Notes under the pieces: generated by a model | Database searches by the model: none | Told to the model about the DNA's origin: nothing | The model's input: the letters and a program-made list of their open reading frames with translations, nothing else | Program-made: the position numbers and the translations under genes | Shown: one piece after another, positions 25,115-33,307 of the stretch | Numbering within the stretch: position 1 is the stretch's first letter | How the letters are laid out: every line of letters starts with the position of its first letter | DNA from: Bin87 sp965204905 | Lineage (GTDB): Bacteria > Chloroflexota > Dehalococcoidia > Lucifugimonadales > UBA3495 | Assembly: GCA_965204905.1 (NCBI GenBank) | Contig: OZ242042.1 | Span: forward strand, 4,029,832-4,093,831 | Length of the DNA: 64,000 nt | Direction: 5' to 3'

Positions 25115-27367
25115 TTAGTGGCCTCCCTCTGCGCTGACGGTCTTGAATACCTGCTCGGCGGGATGCTCACCGATTTCGCGTGAGGTGTAGCCACCCTCCA
25201 GCTTGGAAACGGCCATGCTGTCGCCGGTGCGCGTGATGCTGCAACGGTTGCCGCTCCAGGTGACTCCGCCGGCGTCGTTGCCGGCGACCGCCAGGATGGA
25301 CACGACGTTACTGCTTTCGCGCGAGTCCCGGCCCGTTGCGAATTCGGAACCGGCGGTACGTCCGCCGCCCATGGGCACGGCGGCGATGCCGGGGGGCATA
25401 CCGGGATTGAGATAGGCCAGCGCCTGAATGGTCCCGGAGGACGTGGTGATGTTGACCACGTCGCCTTCCCGGAGACCCATTTCTTCGCGGGCTTGCTTTT
25501 CGTTGATCTCCACCCAGGTCTGCCAGGCGACGGTGGTAATGGGATCCGGCGCGTTCTGGGCCCAGGGCAGGTGGGCGTTGCGACCGTCCAGCACGGTGTT
25601 GTGCGCGAAGGGCAGCAACTGGAAGTTGCCGGAGCCGTGCATCTGGGCCGGCGCGGCCATGCTCACAATATCGTTGAGCAGATTGCTGGACGGGGATGCG
25701 CCATGTGCGGCAGCGCCTTCGTCCCACCAGCCGCCGTTTTTCAGCGTCTCGGTGAGGTCTGCGCCCAGCGTCTCTTCTACGTTGACCCGGATCGTGGCCT
25801 CGTAACTCTCGGCCGGCATGGCGTCGGTGCGGCCCAGAGCGGCGGCGGCGTTGATCAAAACGTCTGGGAAGCTGCGCGGGTCCAGGTCGGGCAGCGGGTT
25901 CACCACCGGCTGCTGCACCGCATACACCTGATAACCGGGCATCGGGGAAGGAGTGTCGTCGCCCCAGTCCTCCAACGCTACTCGGTCGGGGATCAACAGA
26001 TCGGCCATCACGCTGGTGTCGTCGATGAATGGGCTGGCGCTGATGATGGCGACGTTCTCGTTGCGCAGGGCGTCGGCCATGCCTACGCCGGCCGGCAGGC
26101 CGTGTACCGGATCGGCGTTGTGAATGATCACCAGGCCCGTTGCGCCGTTGGCGATGTCGGCGGCGATCAACCGCCATTCGTCCAGGGAAACCAACGGAAC
26201 CGGGGCGGGACTTGAGATCGGGCCGTCGGAATTGGGCAGCAGTCCGCCCTCGTGTCCCACGTTACCCATCAAGAAGTTCACCAGCAGCGCGGCGGAAGCG
26301 TTGAACTTGCCGTTGCTGTAGGCTGCGGCCTCGCCGCCGCCGCCGATGGCAAGCCCGCCGTGGGCCGCGTAGTCATGGGCCATGCTGTAGAAGAAGTCGT
26401 TGAGGGATTTTCCGTCCAGCACTTCGGCAGGGATCCCCAGGATGCCGGCATTGGCGTCTGGGGCGAATTGACTGAGCGCGCCGGGCCCGGCCTCGCCGGT
26501 GATGGCCTGCACGTAGGACGATTCGGGGTGCGACTGGGCGATTGCCCAAGCCGTTGCCATGGCCGCGTAGCCTTCGGCGCCGGGCGCGATGGGGACCCAC
26601 TTGTCGGCGTTGGCCGCCGTCATCGAATAGCGCGTGCCGAAGTGGATGTGTGTTCCGCGTTGATGGGTGTATTCGCCGGAGCGGAACTTTCCGTAACCCA
26701 CCGAGTAGGCGGTGGGGCTGCCCCAGGTGGACAGGAAATCCGAGCCGAAGCTAACGAGAGTATGTGCGTGGGCAATGTCGTGGTAGGGAAGGTTGCCACT
26801 GCCCATCACGTCCTGGACCGCTGTGCGATAGGCTGCGTCGTCTGCCGCGCCACCGAAAGCCACGTGCCGGCCGCCGAAAGCCTCGGCGAAAGCGCCGCAG
26901 ATTCGCGCAAAACTGGCGCAACGGTCGTCGGTCATCAGCAGCATCCGGCTGCCGTTGGCATCGACAGCGGCGTTGAGGCGGTTCAGAGCTTCTTCCCAAG
27001 TAACGGGGCGGAACAGGCCGGAACCGCGAGGGCCGGTCCGCAGCATGGGGCCGGCGATGCGGTCGGGATGGTACAGGGATTGCAGCATCGCGTCCGCCGC
27101 GGCGGATTGCTTGCCCTGGTTGGTGGGGAACCGTGGGTTGCCCCGCACCTTCTTGGCGCGGCCTTCCATCACCCGCACCAGGACGCCTTGACCACCTGGC
27201 ACGGAGCCATCGTAGGTGGCATACCAGTTGTCCCGGCCACTGACCAGGTCTTCGGGAATGAGGGCAGGGCTCTGCACCTTCAACTCATCGTCGAAGAGGT
27301 TGCAGGCAATCGCGCCGGTGGCGGCGATACCGGCCCAGGCCAGGAAGTTGCGGCGGCTAAGTTTCAT
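25115..27367 (-). CDS. actB1: Alternative complex III molybdopterin-oxidoreductase-like subunit (ActB N-terminal half)
   Basis: The 750-residue protein starts MKLSRRNFLAWAG, a Tat-type signal, with AIAC as a possible lipobox. It has the fold of molybdopterin oxidoreductases (VTWEEALNRLNAAVD, LPDLDPRSFPDVLINAAAALG, then a C-terminal 'VNITTSSGTIQALAYLNPGMPPGIAAVPMG' dinucleotide-binding-like domain). It lacks the N-terminal CxxCxxxC cluster motif. In alternative complex III this subunit carries no Mo cofactor. It lies downstream of pentaheme ActA and upstream of the separate Fe-S gene. Confidence 0.9.
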   Translation of the reverse strand: MKLSRRNFLAWAGIAATGAIACNLFDDELKVQSPALIPEDLVSGRDNWYATYDGSVPGGQGVLVRVMEGRAKKVRGNPRFPTNQGKQSAAADAMLQSLYHPDRIAGPMLRTGPRGSGLFRPVTWEEALNRLNAAVDANGSRMLLMTDDRCASFARICGAFAEAFGGRHVAFGGAADDAAYRTAVQDVMGSGNLPYHDIAHAHTLVSFGSDFLSTWGSPTAYSVGYGKFRSGEYTHQRGTHIHFGTRYSMTAANADKWVPIAPGAEGYAAMATAWAIAQSHPESSYVQAITGEAGPGALSQFAPDANAGILGIPAEVLDGKSLNDFFYSMAHDYAAHGGLAIGGGGEAAAYSNGKFNASAALLVNFLMGNVGHEGGLLPNSDGPISSPAPVPLVSLDEWRLIAADIANGATGLVIIHNADPVHGLPAGVGMADALRNENVAIISASPFIDDTSVMADLLIPDRVALEDWGDDTPSPMPGYQVYAVQQPVVNPLPDLDPRSFPDVLINAAAALGRTDAMPAESYEATIRVNVEETLGADLTETLKNGGWWDEGAAAHGASPSSNLLNDIVSMAAPAQMHGSGNFQLLPFAHNTVLDGRNAHLPWAQNAPDPITTVAWQTWVEINEKQAREEMGLREGDVVNITTSSGTIQALAYLNPGMPPGIAAVPMGGGRTAGSEFATGRDSRESSNVVSILAVAGNDAGGVTWSGNRCSITRTGDSMAVSKLEGGYTSREIGEHPAEQVFKTVSAEGGH

Positions 27368-27420
27368 TAGAATGGTCAGGCAGTTTCGAGGTTGCGGAGT
27401 TTCCGTAGTCGGAGTGAGAC

Positions 27421-28125
27421 CTACTTGTGGCAGACGGTGCAGTCGGTGCTTACGCTGTTTTGGCGGTGACAGTCCAGGCAGGTGCCCATCTTGAGGGACT
27501 GGCCGTCCTGGGGTTGTACCTCCGCCATTTGGGATACGTCGCCGTGGCAGACGGTACAGGCTTCTTGCACCGGCACTGGCAGATTCATGGGCGTTTCGTC
27601 ACCCACGGGCAGGGTTACGGTGCGTGGGTCGCCCTGGGTAAGGAACCGGATGTGCGCTTCGTGAACGAACCGGACATGGTCGGGAACGCGATGAACCCGT
27701 TCCCAGTCGATGGGGCGGCCGTCGGCGTGCTTGTCCAACACGCGCTGGATGTTGCCGAGCGACTCGTCGGTGATCTTCCCAATTTCCGGTTCATTCGCAA
27801 TGTGGTCTGCCTTTACGTTCCCTCCGTTGACCTGCTTGTGACAGATGACGCAGACCTCAACGGCGGGCACGGTTGCGGCGGCGCCGGTGGCGACGTTGCG
27901 GTGGCAGAATTCGCATTGGATAGCGTGTCCGCCATCCTCAACGGCCCCCGCGTGTACGGTGTGCGGGAAGGGAATGGGCTGGTCGGGCGCGTTGCCCCAG
28001 CCGAAAGGCGGGTTAGAAAACCAGGAAATGAACAGCACCACCACTATGAACGCTACGATTGCTGTTGCCAGCAGCCCTGCCAGGGCCATAGGGATGAGTT
28101 GTCGGGTTGGCGGCAGAGGCGGCAT
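27421..28125 (-). CDS. actA: Alternative complex III pentaheme cytochrome c subunit ActA
   Basis: The 234-residue protein has one N-terminal membrane anchor (about 11-35) and five CXXCH heme motifs: CEFCH, CVICH, CTVCH, CLDCH and CTVCH (the last at the extreme C-terminus, followed by a single Lys). It belongs to the cytochrome c7-like/NrfH-like family of ActA proteins that carry electrons along the periplasmic side. The opening '...FSNPPFGWGNAPDQPIPFPHTVHAG' is characteristic. It heads the clear act genes, after a small membrane protein gene. Confidence 0.93.
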   Translation of the reverse strand: MPPLPPTRQLIPMALAGLLATAIVAFIVVVLFISWFSNPPFGWGNAPDQPIPFPHTVHAGAVEDGGHAIQCEFCHRNVATGAAATVPAVEVCVICHKQVNGGNVKADHIANEPEIGKITDESLGNIQRVLDKHADGRPIDWERVHRVPDHVRFVHEAHIRFLTQGDPRTVTLPVGDETPMNLPVPVQEACTVCHGDVSQMAEVQPQDGQSLKMGTCLDCHRQNSVSTDCTVCHK

Positions 28126-28208
28126 GGGTGAAAGGTTGTGATGGTTAGGGTGGTGGTTGAATCGCTGCGTTGAGAGCCGACGCCGGACTCAGACAGTTGG
28201 ATGGATTG

Positions 28209-28511
28209 CTATACGAACAGTCGGTGCCACACGCCTTGGAAGGTGACGGGAGACTGCATTACGGTGAGAACCATCATCGCTACCGCGCCGCCCAGGGCAG
28301 CAAGGCCGATAACGGTGATGGGTAAGCGCAAACGACTGAGGACGGCCGGATAGGTGCCTGTCTGCACGCCCGAAGGAATCAGCCCGTGGGCGATGAGCAT
28401 ACTGAACGCGAAGACGATGATCAGCGGGAAATAGATCCACAGGTAGGTCAACCACAGGTGAACGTTGTGCCAGAGCACGGCGTTCATTGCATTAGGATCA
28501 GTAGGCGGCAT
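28209..28511 (-). CDS. Small membrane protein at the head of the act cluster
   Basis: The product is about 100 residues with two hydrophobic helices (about 20-43 and 57-80). An N-terminal WHNVHLWLTYLWIYFPL segment is rich in His and Trp. I do not recognise the family. The start is uncertain: ATG 28511 was chosen, ATG 28487 is possible, and the frame is open further upstream into repeat-containing sequence. No clear ribosome site is seen at any of them. Its place 83 bases before actA suggests an accessory subunit of alternative complex III. Confidence 0.55.
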   Translation of the reverse strand: MPPTDPNAMNAVLWHNVHLWLTYLWIYFPLIIVFAFSMLIAHGLIPSGVQTGTYPAVLSRLRLPITVIGLAALGGAVAMMVLTVMQSPVTFQGVWHRLFV

Positions 28512-28693
28512 TTGGTTGGTGAACCTGTGCTGAAAGTTCTGATCGCGGTTCGCGCGCCCTGGCGGTTTCCGGTTTTTACCCCTCGTAAAAATCGGCCCCC
28601 GTTTTGGGCTGGTGAAAATTATCACATTCACTATGACGTGTCAACAAGCCGGGCGGCCCGTGCCGGGGCTTTCGCATATGAAATTACAACGGC

Positions 28694-28719
28694 GTCACTC
28701 CGGCGAAAGCCGGAGTCCA
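28694..28719. repeat. REP-like palindrome (CACTCCGGCGAAAGCCGGAGT)
   Basis: Perfect arms ACTCCGGC/GCCGGAGT around GAAA, followed by CCA. It is the same family as the repeat at 25063-25089. Confidence 0.8.
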
Positions 28720-28768
28720 AATCCTGCGAATGGCTTGATATTCGCAAGGAAACAGCTGATTTTGGTCA

Positions 28769-28797
28769 CTGGATACCGGCTTTCGCCGGTATGACGG
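28769..28797. repeat. REP-like palindrome (ATACCGGC..GCCGGTAT)
   Basis: Arms ATACCGGC/GCCGGTAT with loop TTTC and the trailing ATGACGG typical of this family. It lies 50 bases after a sister copy. Confidence 0.8.
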
Positions 28798-28845
28798 TGC
28801 TAAAACAGTCCATTGCGATAGCCCTGGGCGCCACGACAGCGAACG

Positions 28846-28874
28846 TTGACCGATCTGATACGCCCTGCTACCAT
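28846..28874 (+). promoter_or_regulatory. Candidate sigma-70 promoter for the gene at 29042
   Basis: TTGACC (28846-28851), a 17-base spacer and TACCAT (28869-28874) preceded by TGC (extended -10). The predicted transcript start, about 28881, coincides with the beginning of the inverted-repeat leader. Confidence 0.55.
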
Positions 28875-28881
28875 CGCTCCC

Positions 28882-29038
28882 GCAACGGTCGCTGGCAACG
28901 AAGGTTCCAGCATCCATCTCAAATACAGGTTCGTATTCATGGGGCAGCGCGTTCATACCGTGCCTTCCTTGCGCGCCTGTATTTGGGAACCTGGCGACCG
29001 TTGCAAGAAGCCTGTCCTACGGACGCAAGGGAGGTTCC
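28882..29038 (+). promoter_or_regulatory. Structured 5' leader with alternative pairings reaching the ribosome site
   Basis: Three blocks repeat in inverted order: GCAACGGTCGC (28882-28892) with GCGACCGTTGC (28994-29004), GGTTCC (28903-28908) with GGAACC (28986-28991), and CAAATACAGG (28920-28929) with CCTGTATTTG (28976-28985). The ribosome-site sequence AGGTTCC (29032-29038) is also complementary to GGAACCT (28986-28992). The same right arm can therefore pair with the leader or with the ribosome-binding region. Its function as a switch is an inference. Confidence 0.45.
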
Positions 29039-29041
29039 TGG

Positions 29042-31060
29042 ATGCTTAAATGGCGCCGGGCCCGTATTTCTTTTCCCCTCATCAGCATCGCAATGGCGAT
29101 CTGCCTCGTGGTCGCCGGCGGAGTGGACAACATCGCCCGAGCACAGTCCTCGTTGCCCCCTCCCACCGGCATAAGCGTAGTCAACGGAAGCGCACTTGGC
29201 GAGGTTGACCTGACCTGGGACGCGGTGGAGGGCGCCACGTATTACCGCATTGGGTGGGTGGCCGAAGAGGACTACCACCGAGCGCTCAGTGAGCCGAACG
29301 GGGAATGGCGGAAAGAGATACGCTTTTCCAATGTTGTTAACCGGGGTCAATCCACCTGGACGGTGACCCGTCTCACGCCGGGCATCAAGTACGCGTTTAG
29401 GGTGGCCAGCCACAACGCTTTTTACGGGGAGCCGGAATGGTCAGCCTGGAAGGCGCTGACACTTACCGCCGCCTCGCCAAAGGAAGGGGGATGGGAAGTC
29501 TGGGCGGGGGACCAATCGGACAGCGCCGACATCAGCGCAGACAATCCGACCGGGAGCTACGGCAGCCGGATTCTCATCTACGAAAGCAGCGATTTTCTCG
29601 CCGCCCCTCCCGGTTGGTATGCCGAAGACGACCCCGAATACAGGCCGACTGTGGTCCACGCCACTGACGTTTTTCCGTCGGCCTTTGAAGAATTGGGAGT
29701 GAACGTAAGACGGCTGCACGGCATGATGCCCCAACCTTTGACGCATCGCTACGTGGCGGCGAGTTTCTTCGGTCCGGGAGCAGGAATGGTGGGCATCATT
29801 GACGCGGAAGGACAGTGCGCGCAGTCAGTGAACGGTATCAGGGACTGCCAGCGGATTCAAGGCGACCCGGAGGCGGCCGCAAAGCTGGGCAAAGCCCTCT
29901 TTCGCACTACCGGCCCGGAAGGCTCCGCTCCTTCTAACCACATGTCCTTCTTCAGCGCTGACGGCACCAAGCTCATTGTAGCCAATCTCGCCGCCAAGCT
30001 GCTGGAACGAATAGACTACGACGCGGAGGCCGACACCTTCACATTCAACAAGGCTGCCACACTGGACCTGGTGGGAGGACGGGACCTCACCGCCATGGAG
30101 GCGCAGGCCGATTCGACCCTACCCGATGGCAGGGTGGTCGGCGAGTACTCCAACTTCCAGCCAACAACCACGCCAAGCGGAGCGCTGAAGGAAGGACCAG
30201 GGCGCCCCAATAACGTCGTAGTGTGTCCGGCGCTCAGCAGCGACAACCAGCACGCCTACGTCACCTTCGGCGGTGGCGGGCTATTCGTGGTGGACATTAC
30301 GACTGAGCCGATGTCCATTGTGGCGGAATATACCAATGACGTCATCAGTGCTGCCGGATGTGGCGGCAGGGAAGGGGGCGGCTTTATGCACCTGAACGCG
30401 GGCGTGTCAGCCAGCGGCGCTGGGGCAGATGACTCGACGTTCATCATGTACCGTCTCCCGTTGGACTATCCCGATGGCGCGAACCCGCACACCGCGCCTA
30501 ATACGCCGCCGGCAGTGAAGTTCTACGAAGAGAAGACGCTGAACATCACCGAAGAGGCGAAACTCGTGGAACGCAGGGATGCCCACGGATTGGCTGTCTC
30601 AGCCAACTCGCGGTATCTGTATCAGTTTGACCGGATCCAGAACAAAGCGGAAGTGTTCGATATTGGCAAGATCATCAACGATCCTGCCGCAACCCTGGAA
30701 GAGCAAGCGATAGCGCACGTGGGCACCATTGACCTCACCGGCTCAGGACACTGCGTCGGCGAGGGGGCGCCCTTCGTCGATTTGAATGGTGAAGGGTATG
30801 AATTCAACGACGATCCCGCTCCTGACCATGCCGAGGTTACACCCGATGGGCGAATGATCCTCGTCGCTTTCCGTGGATCGATACCGGTCAGCGTGCCACA
30901 CGCCGGTCTGGGCAGTTGCCCCGGGTTCGGACTGGTGACGCTCTCGGGTGACGGTGGGTCAACCGGCAAGCTGACCCACGTGTTCCGAACCTTCCTGCCC
31001 GACGCGACGGGCACCAGGAACCTCAGCGACATTCACGGGGCGGTTGTCCGAGTCAAGTAA
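29042..31060 (+). CDS. Secreted protein with fibronectin type III domain and propeller-like C-terminal region
   Basis: The 672-residue protein has a signal peptide (residues 1-35). One fibronectin type III domain follows at about 38-145 (PPTGISVVNGSALGEVDLTWDAVEGATYYRIGW... KYAFRVASHNAFYGEPEWSAW). The remainder repeats beta-propeller-like strands such as NHMSFFSADGTKLIVANL, NNVVVCPALSSDNQHAYVTF, DAHGLAVSANSRYLYQFDR and AEVTPDGRMILVAFRG. Several isolated Cys residues could form disulfides. The ATG follows AAGGGAGG by seven bases. It has its own promoter and a structured leader. Probably an extracellular binding protein; the ligand is unknown. Confidence 0.75.
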   Translation: MLKWRRARISFPLISIAMAICLVVAGGVDNIARAQSSLPPPTGISVVNGSALGEVDLTWDAVEGATYYRIGWVAEEDYHRALSEPNGEWRKEIRFSNVVNRGQSTWTVTRLTPGIKYAFRVASHNAFYGEPEWSAWKALTLTAASPKEGGWEVWAGDQSDSADISADNPTGSYGSRILIYESSDFLAAPPGWYAEDDPEYRPTVVHATDVFPSAFEELGVNVRRLHGMMPQPLTHRYVAASFFGPGAGMVGIIDAEGQCAQSVNGIRDCQRIQGDPEAAAKLGKALFRTTGPEGSAPSNHMSFFSADGTKLIVANLAAKLLERIDYDAEADTFTFNKAATLDLVGGRDLTAMEAQADSTLPDGRVVGEYSNFQPTTTPSGALKEGPGRPNNVVVCPALSSDNQHAYVTFGGGGLFVVDITTEPMSIVAEYTNDVISAAGCGGREGGGFMHLNAGVSASGAGADDSTFIMYRLPLDYPDGANPHTAPNTPPAVKFYEEKTLNITEEAKLVERRDAHGLAVSANSRYLYQFDRIQNKAEVFDIGKIINDPAATLEEQAIAHVGTIDLTGSGHCVGEGAPFVDLNGEGYEFNDDPAPDHAEVTPDGRMILVAFRGSIPVSVPHAGLGSCPGFGLVTLSGDGGSTGKLTHVFRTFLPDATGTRNLSDIHGAVVRVK

Positions 31061-31113
31061 AAAACGGGGCCTTTTTAGATTTACCAAGCTTGGGGGATGC
31101 CGCGGCGTAGGGG

Positions 31114-31875
31114 TCAGCCGCCGCGCAGCCGGCGGTTCTCCTCTTCCAGTTCGCGGATGCGGGCTTGGGCGCGGTCGGCGCGGGTGCGTTCGCCGTCCCG
31201 CTGGGCTTCGGCGGTGAGACGGGCCTGGCGTTCGGTGTCGAAGGTGGCTATGTGCCGCCCGGTGGCAGGATCAATCCAGAGCAAGCGGCCGCGCTGCCAC
31301 CGCAGATAGAGGTTCAGGGTCGCGCTGTACCCCTGCGACACGTCCTCCGCCAATTCATCAACCGCGATGGCCTGGTAGGCCCCGTCCACCAGCCGGTCTC
31401 CGGCCAGCCGGGTCCCGTGATGCTCCCCGGTCTCGTCGAACCGCCAGTACTCCGGGATACCCAGGGCGGCGTAGCCCTCCCGCTTCGGCCCGGTGTCCGT
31501 GGTTGCAGTGCTCTCCGAGGCTACTTCCAGCACGAAGTCGGGGGGCTTGCCCTGTTCCTGGACGATATAGCCGTTGCTGGCGTAGTAGGCGGACTGATCG
31601 ACCTCAAAGGCGATGAGGAGGTCGGGGGCCCGGCGGTAGCTTCCGCTGGGGAGTCGGCGCTGGGGCGATGTGGTGATGAAACGTTCTGCGGCGACGATTG
31701 TGGACTGCGGGTTTCCGAAGTGCTGCGCCAGGTGGTGGGTGTTGCCCGGTTCATGGAGGTGTTTGGCGCTGGTCATCTTCTCGTCGAGTTCGCGTTCGGG
31801 AGGGTCGGGCAGGCGGAAAAGGCCCGGCGCCGGGGCTTCAGGTGTACTGGAGGTGGTAGGTTTGGCGGTGGTCAT
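31114..31875 (-). CDS. Uma2-family putative nuclease
   Basis: The 253-residue protein has the Uma2 core (APDLLIAFEVD, KPPDFVLEVASEST, KREGYAALGIPEYWRFDE, ATLNLYLRW) at about residues 60-205 and a charged C-terminal coiled coil (TERQARLTAEAQRDGERTRADRAQ..). It is closely similar in layout to the Uma2 protein at 35527-36249: both begin with a Pro-rich stretch and 'DEKMTSAKHLHEPG'/'DDMTSVKYLHEPG'. A TATAAT on the minus strand at 31939-31944 probably belongs to its promoter. Confidence 0.88.
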   Translation of the reverse strand: MTTAKPTTSSTPEAPAPGLFRLPDPPERELDEKMTSAKHLHEPGNTHHLAQHFGNPQSTIVAAERFITTSPQRRLPSGSYRRAPDLLIAFEVDQSAYYASNGYIVQEQGKPPDFVLEVASESTATTDTGPKREGYAALGIPEYWRFDETGEHHGTRLAGDRLVDGAYQAIAVDELAEDVSQGYSATLNLYLRWQRGRLLWIDPATGRHIATFDTERQARLTAEAQRDGERTRADRAQARIRELEEENRRLRGG

Positions 31876-31938
31876 GGGAGACCTCGGGGGTTGCCTTGGG
31901 TGGCCGACTACTCACGGCGGGCTACGCTATGGGGGGCC

Positions 31939-31944
31939 ATTATA
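31939..31944 (-). promoter_or_regulatory. Candidate -10 of the minus-strand Uma2 gene
   Basis: A perfect TATAAT on the minus strand about 65 bases upstream of the Uma2 start, in the divergent interval shared with the cupin promoter. No strong -35 seen. Confidence 0.35.
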
Positions 31945-31955
31945 TTGCATATTAG

Positions 31956-31984
31956 TTGCCGCTGGCGGTTGGGCGCGATAATAT
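31956..31984 (+). promoter_or_regulatory. Candidate promoter of the cupin array
   Basis: TTGCCG (31956-31961), a 17-base spacer and TAATAT (31979-31984), about 40 bases upstream of the first cupin start. Confidence 0.45.
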
Positions 31985-32024
31985 GACCGCACTTCGGGCG
32001 CACGCCCGTCAAAGCAGGTGAGGA

Positions 32025-32363
32025 ATGGCAATCTATCGGCTATATGCGGGAGACGACGGGCAATCGCACATTGAGGAGACGAGCCTGGCAGATCACCCTG
32101 AACTTGGGGAAGCGCAGGCGACGCAGTCGATCATGTTCCGCGAGTGGCCGCCGGGCCATTTCATCGACTGGCATCCGGCTCCCCGGCGGCAGTACATCAT
32201 TTCGCTGCGGGGCGAGATAGAAATCGGGCTGGGTGACGGGACGACGTTCCGCTACGGCCCCGGCGACGCCCGGCTGGTTGAGGACACCACGGGCCAGGGA
32301 CATACCACGCGGGTGGTCGGCGACGCGCCGAGCCTGACGGCGGTGATTCCGCTGGCGGGTTGA
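32025..32363 (+). CDS. Cupin-domain protein, array member 1
   Basis: The 112-residue single-domain cupin has motif 1-like 'WHPAPRRQYIISLRGEIEIGLGDG' and motif 2-like 'YGPGDARLVEDTTGQGHTTRVVG'. The His in WHPAP, Glu in GEIEI and His in GQGH are plausible metal ligands. The ATG at 32025 follows AGGTGAGG. It is the most divergent of three tandem paralogs; members 2 and 3 share the 'DxxGESHFxxLT.(D/E)(Q/E)FA(D/E)IAN' start, which is only loosely kept here. Metal and substrate unknown. Confidence 0.85.
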   Translation: MAIYRLYAGDDGQSHIEETSLADHPELGEAQATQSIMFREWPPGHFIDWHPAPRRQYIISLRGEIEIGLGDGTTFRYGPGDARLVEDTTGQGHTTRVVGDAPSLTAVIPLAG

Positions 32364-32402
32364 GTTGAAGGGAGCGAGGAGCGGCAGAACGGTTCAGGAT
32401 TT

Positions 32403-32440
32403 CACCCTCACCCCAGCCCTCTCCCATCGAGGGAGAGGGG
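32403..32440. repeat. CTCTCCC/GGGAGAG palindromic repeat, copy 3
   Basis: Hairpin repeat between cupin genes 1 and 2, with arms CCCTCTCCC and GGGAGAGGG around ATCGA. Confidence 0.8.
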
Positions 32441-32470
32441 ACAGAACAGAAACGAACAGGAGGCAACACG

Positions 32471-32815
32471 ATGGGACAGATAGTACGGGTTTATACGGGG
32501 AGCGACGGCGAAAGTCATTTTGAGAATTTGACGCCGGACCAGTTCGCCGACATTGCCAACAACGTCGGCCCCGGCGACATAACGGTTGGCCGCCGGGAAT
32601 CGCCGAGCTTTTCGGACTACCACAACGCGCCGCGGCGGCAGTACGTGGTGAACATGAACGGCATCGCCGAGTTTGAGGTTGCCGACGGTACCAAGGTGCG
32701 GATGTTCCCCGGCGACGTGCTGGTGGCCGAGGACCTGACGGGACACGGGCACATCGCGCGGAGCATCGGCGACGAGTTCCGGGTTTCGCTGGCGGTGCCG
32801 TTGGCTGACGGCTAG
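32471..32815 (+). CDS. Cupin-domain protein, array member 2
   Basis: The 114-residue cupin has 'GESHFENLTPDQFADIANNVGPGDITVG' at its start, then the cupin barrel 'APRRQYVVNMNGIAEFEVADGTKVRMFPGDVLVAEDLTGHGHIAR'. The conserved His of GHGH and the Glu of AEFEV are in place. The ATG at 32471 follows AGGAGG by eight bases. It is about as long as its neighbours and very similar to member 3, indicating a recent tandem duplication. The repeats between the genes differ. Confidence 0.88.
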   Translation: MGQIVRVYTGSDGESHFENLTPDQFADIANNVGPGDITVGRRESPSFSDYHNAPRRQYVVNMNGIAEFEVADGTKVRMFPGDVLVAEDLTGHGHIARSIGDEFRVSLAVPLADG

Positions 32816-32830
32816 GCATTCGGTTGACTC

Positions 32831-32858
32831 GTAGGGGCGAATAACTATTCGCCCCTAC
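32831..32858. repeat. GTAGGGGCG/CGCCCCTAC palindrome, copy 1
   Basis: Arms GTAGGGGCGAATA/TATTCGCCCCTAC form a long perfect hairpin after cupin 2. Related copies lie at 52807-52833 and 61247-61283. Confidence 0.75.
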
Positions 32859-32870
32859 CTGTTGCGACAC

Positions 32871-32919
32871 TTGGATTCCGGCACGCCGAGGCGCATCTGG
32901 ACTTTCGCCGGAATGACGG
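32871..32919. repeat. REP-like palindrome (GATTCCGGC..GCCGGAATGACGG), interrupted
   Basis: Arms ATTCCGGC and GCCGGAAT are separated by about 27 bases containing an extra segment. It is the same family as 25063-25089, located between cupins 2 and 3. Confidence 0.6.
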
Positions 32920-32942
32920 AAGCGAGATCAAGGACGGTACAA

Positions 32943-33275
32943 ATGATTGTACGGATTCATACCGGAGATGATGGCGAGTCCCATTTCCATGAATTGACGG
33001 CGGACGAATTTGCCGAGATTGCCAATGACGTTGGCCCCGGAGACATCACGGTGGGCCAGCGGCCGGCCGGCTGGTGGCAGGACTACCACACCGCGCCGCG
33101 TCACCAGTACGTGGTGTTCATGTCGGGCGGCGCGGAGATCGAGGTAGCCAGCGGCGACAAGCGGCAGTTTGGCCCCGGCGACGTGCTGGTGGCCGAGGAC
33201 CTGACCGGGCACGGTCACATCATCCGCAACACGGGCGAGGAGCCGCGGGTATCGCTGGCGGTACCGCTGAAATAG
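32943..33275 (+). CDS. Cupin-domain protein, array member 3
   Basis: The 110-residue cupin begins MIVRIHTGDDGESHFHELTADEFAEIANDVGPGDITVG and continues with the barrel 'APRHQYVVFMSGGAEIEVASGDKRQFGPGDVLVAEDLTGHGHIIR'. It is highly similar to member 2. The start at 32943 was chosen over the longer frame because AAGGACGG lies six bases upstream and the similarity begins here. The extra upstream frame is translated repeat sequence. Confidence 0.88.
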   Translation: MIVRIHTGDDGESHFHELTADEFAEIANDVGPGDITVGQRPAGWWQDYHTAPRHQYVVFMSGGAEIEVASGDKRQFGPGDVLVAEDLTGHGHIIRNTGEEPRVSLAVPLK

Positions 33276-33307
33276 GGGTCAAGGCATCGTTCAAAGGCCC
33301 TGTTGGG

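Larger units (their letters stand above)
28512..29041. other. 530-base gene-free region between the act cluster and the exported FnIII protein gene
   Basis: The region is divergent (minus-strand act genes on the left, plus-strand gene on the right). It contains two REP-like palindromes (28694-28719, 28769-28797), a good plus-strand promoter (28846-28874), and a three-block inverted repeat forming a structured leader (28882-29004). No convincing protein gene is seen. Confidence 0.7.

Noticed and set aside
31061..31080. Possible intrinsic terminator after the FnIII gene (A-run, GGGGCC, T-run)
   Set aside because: The GC core is too short to form a stable stem, so it is not listed.
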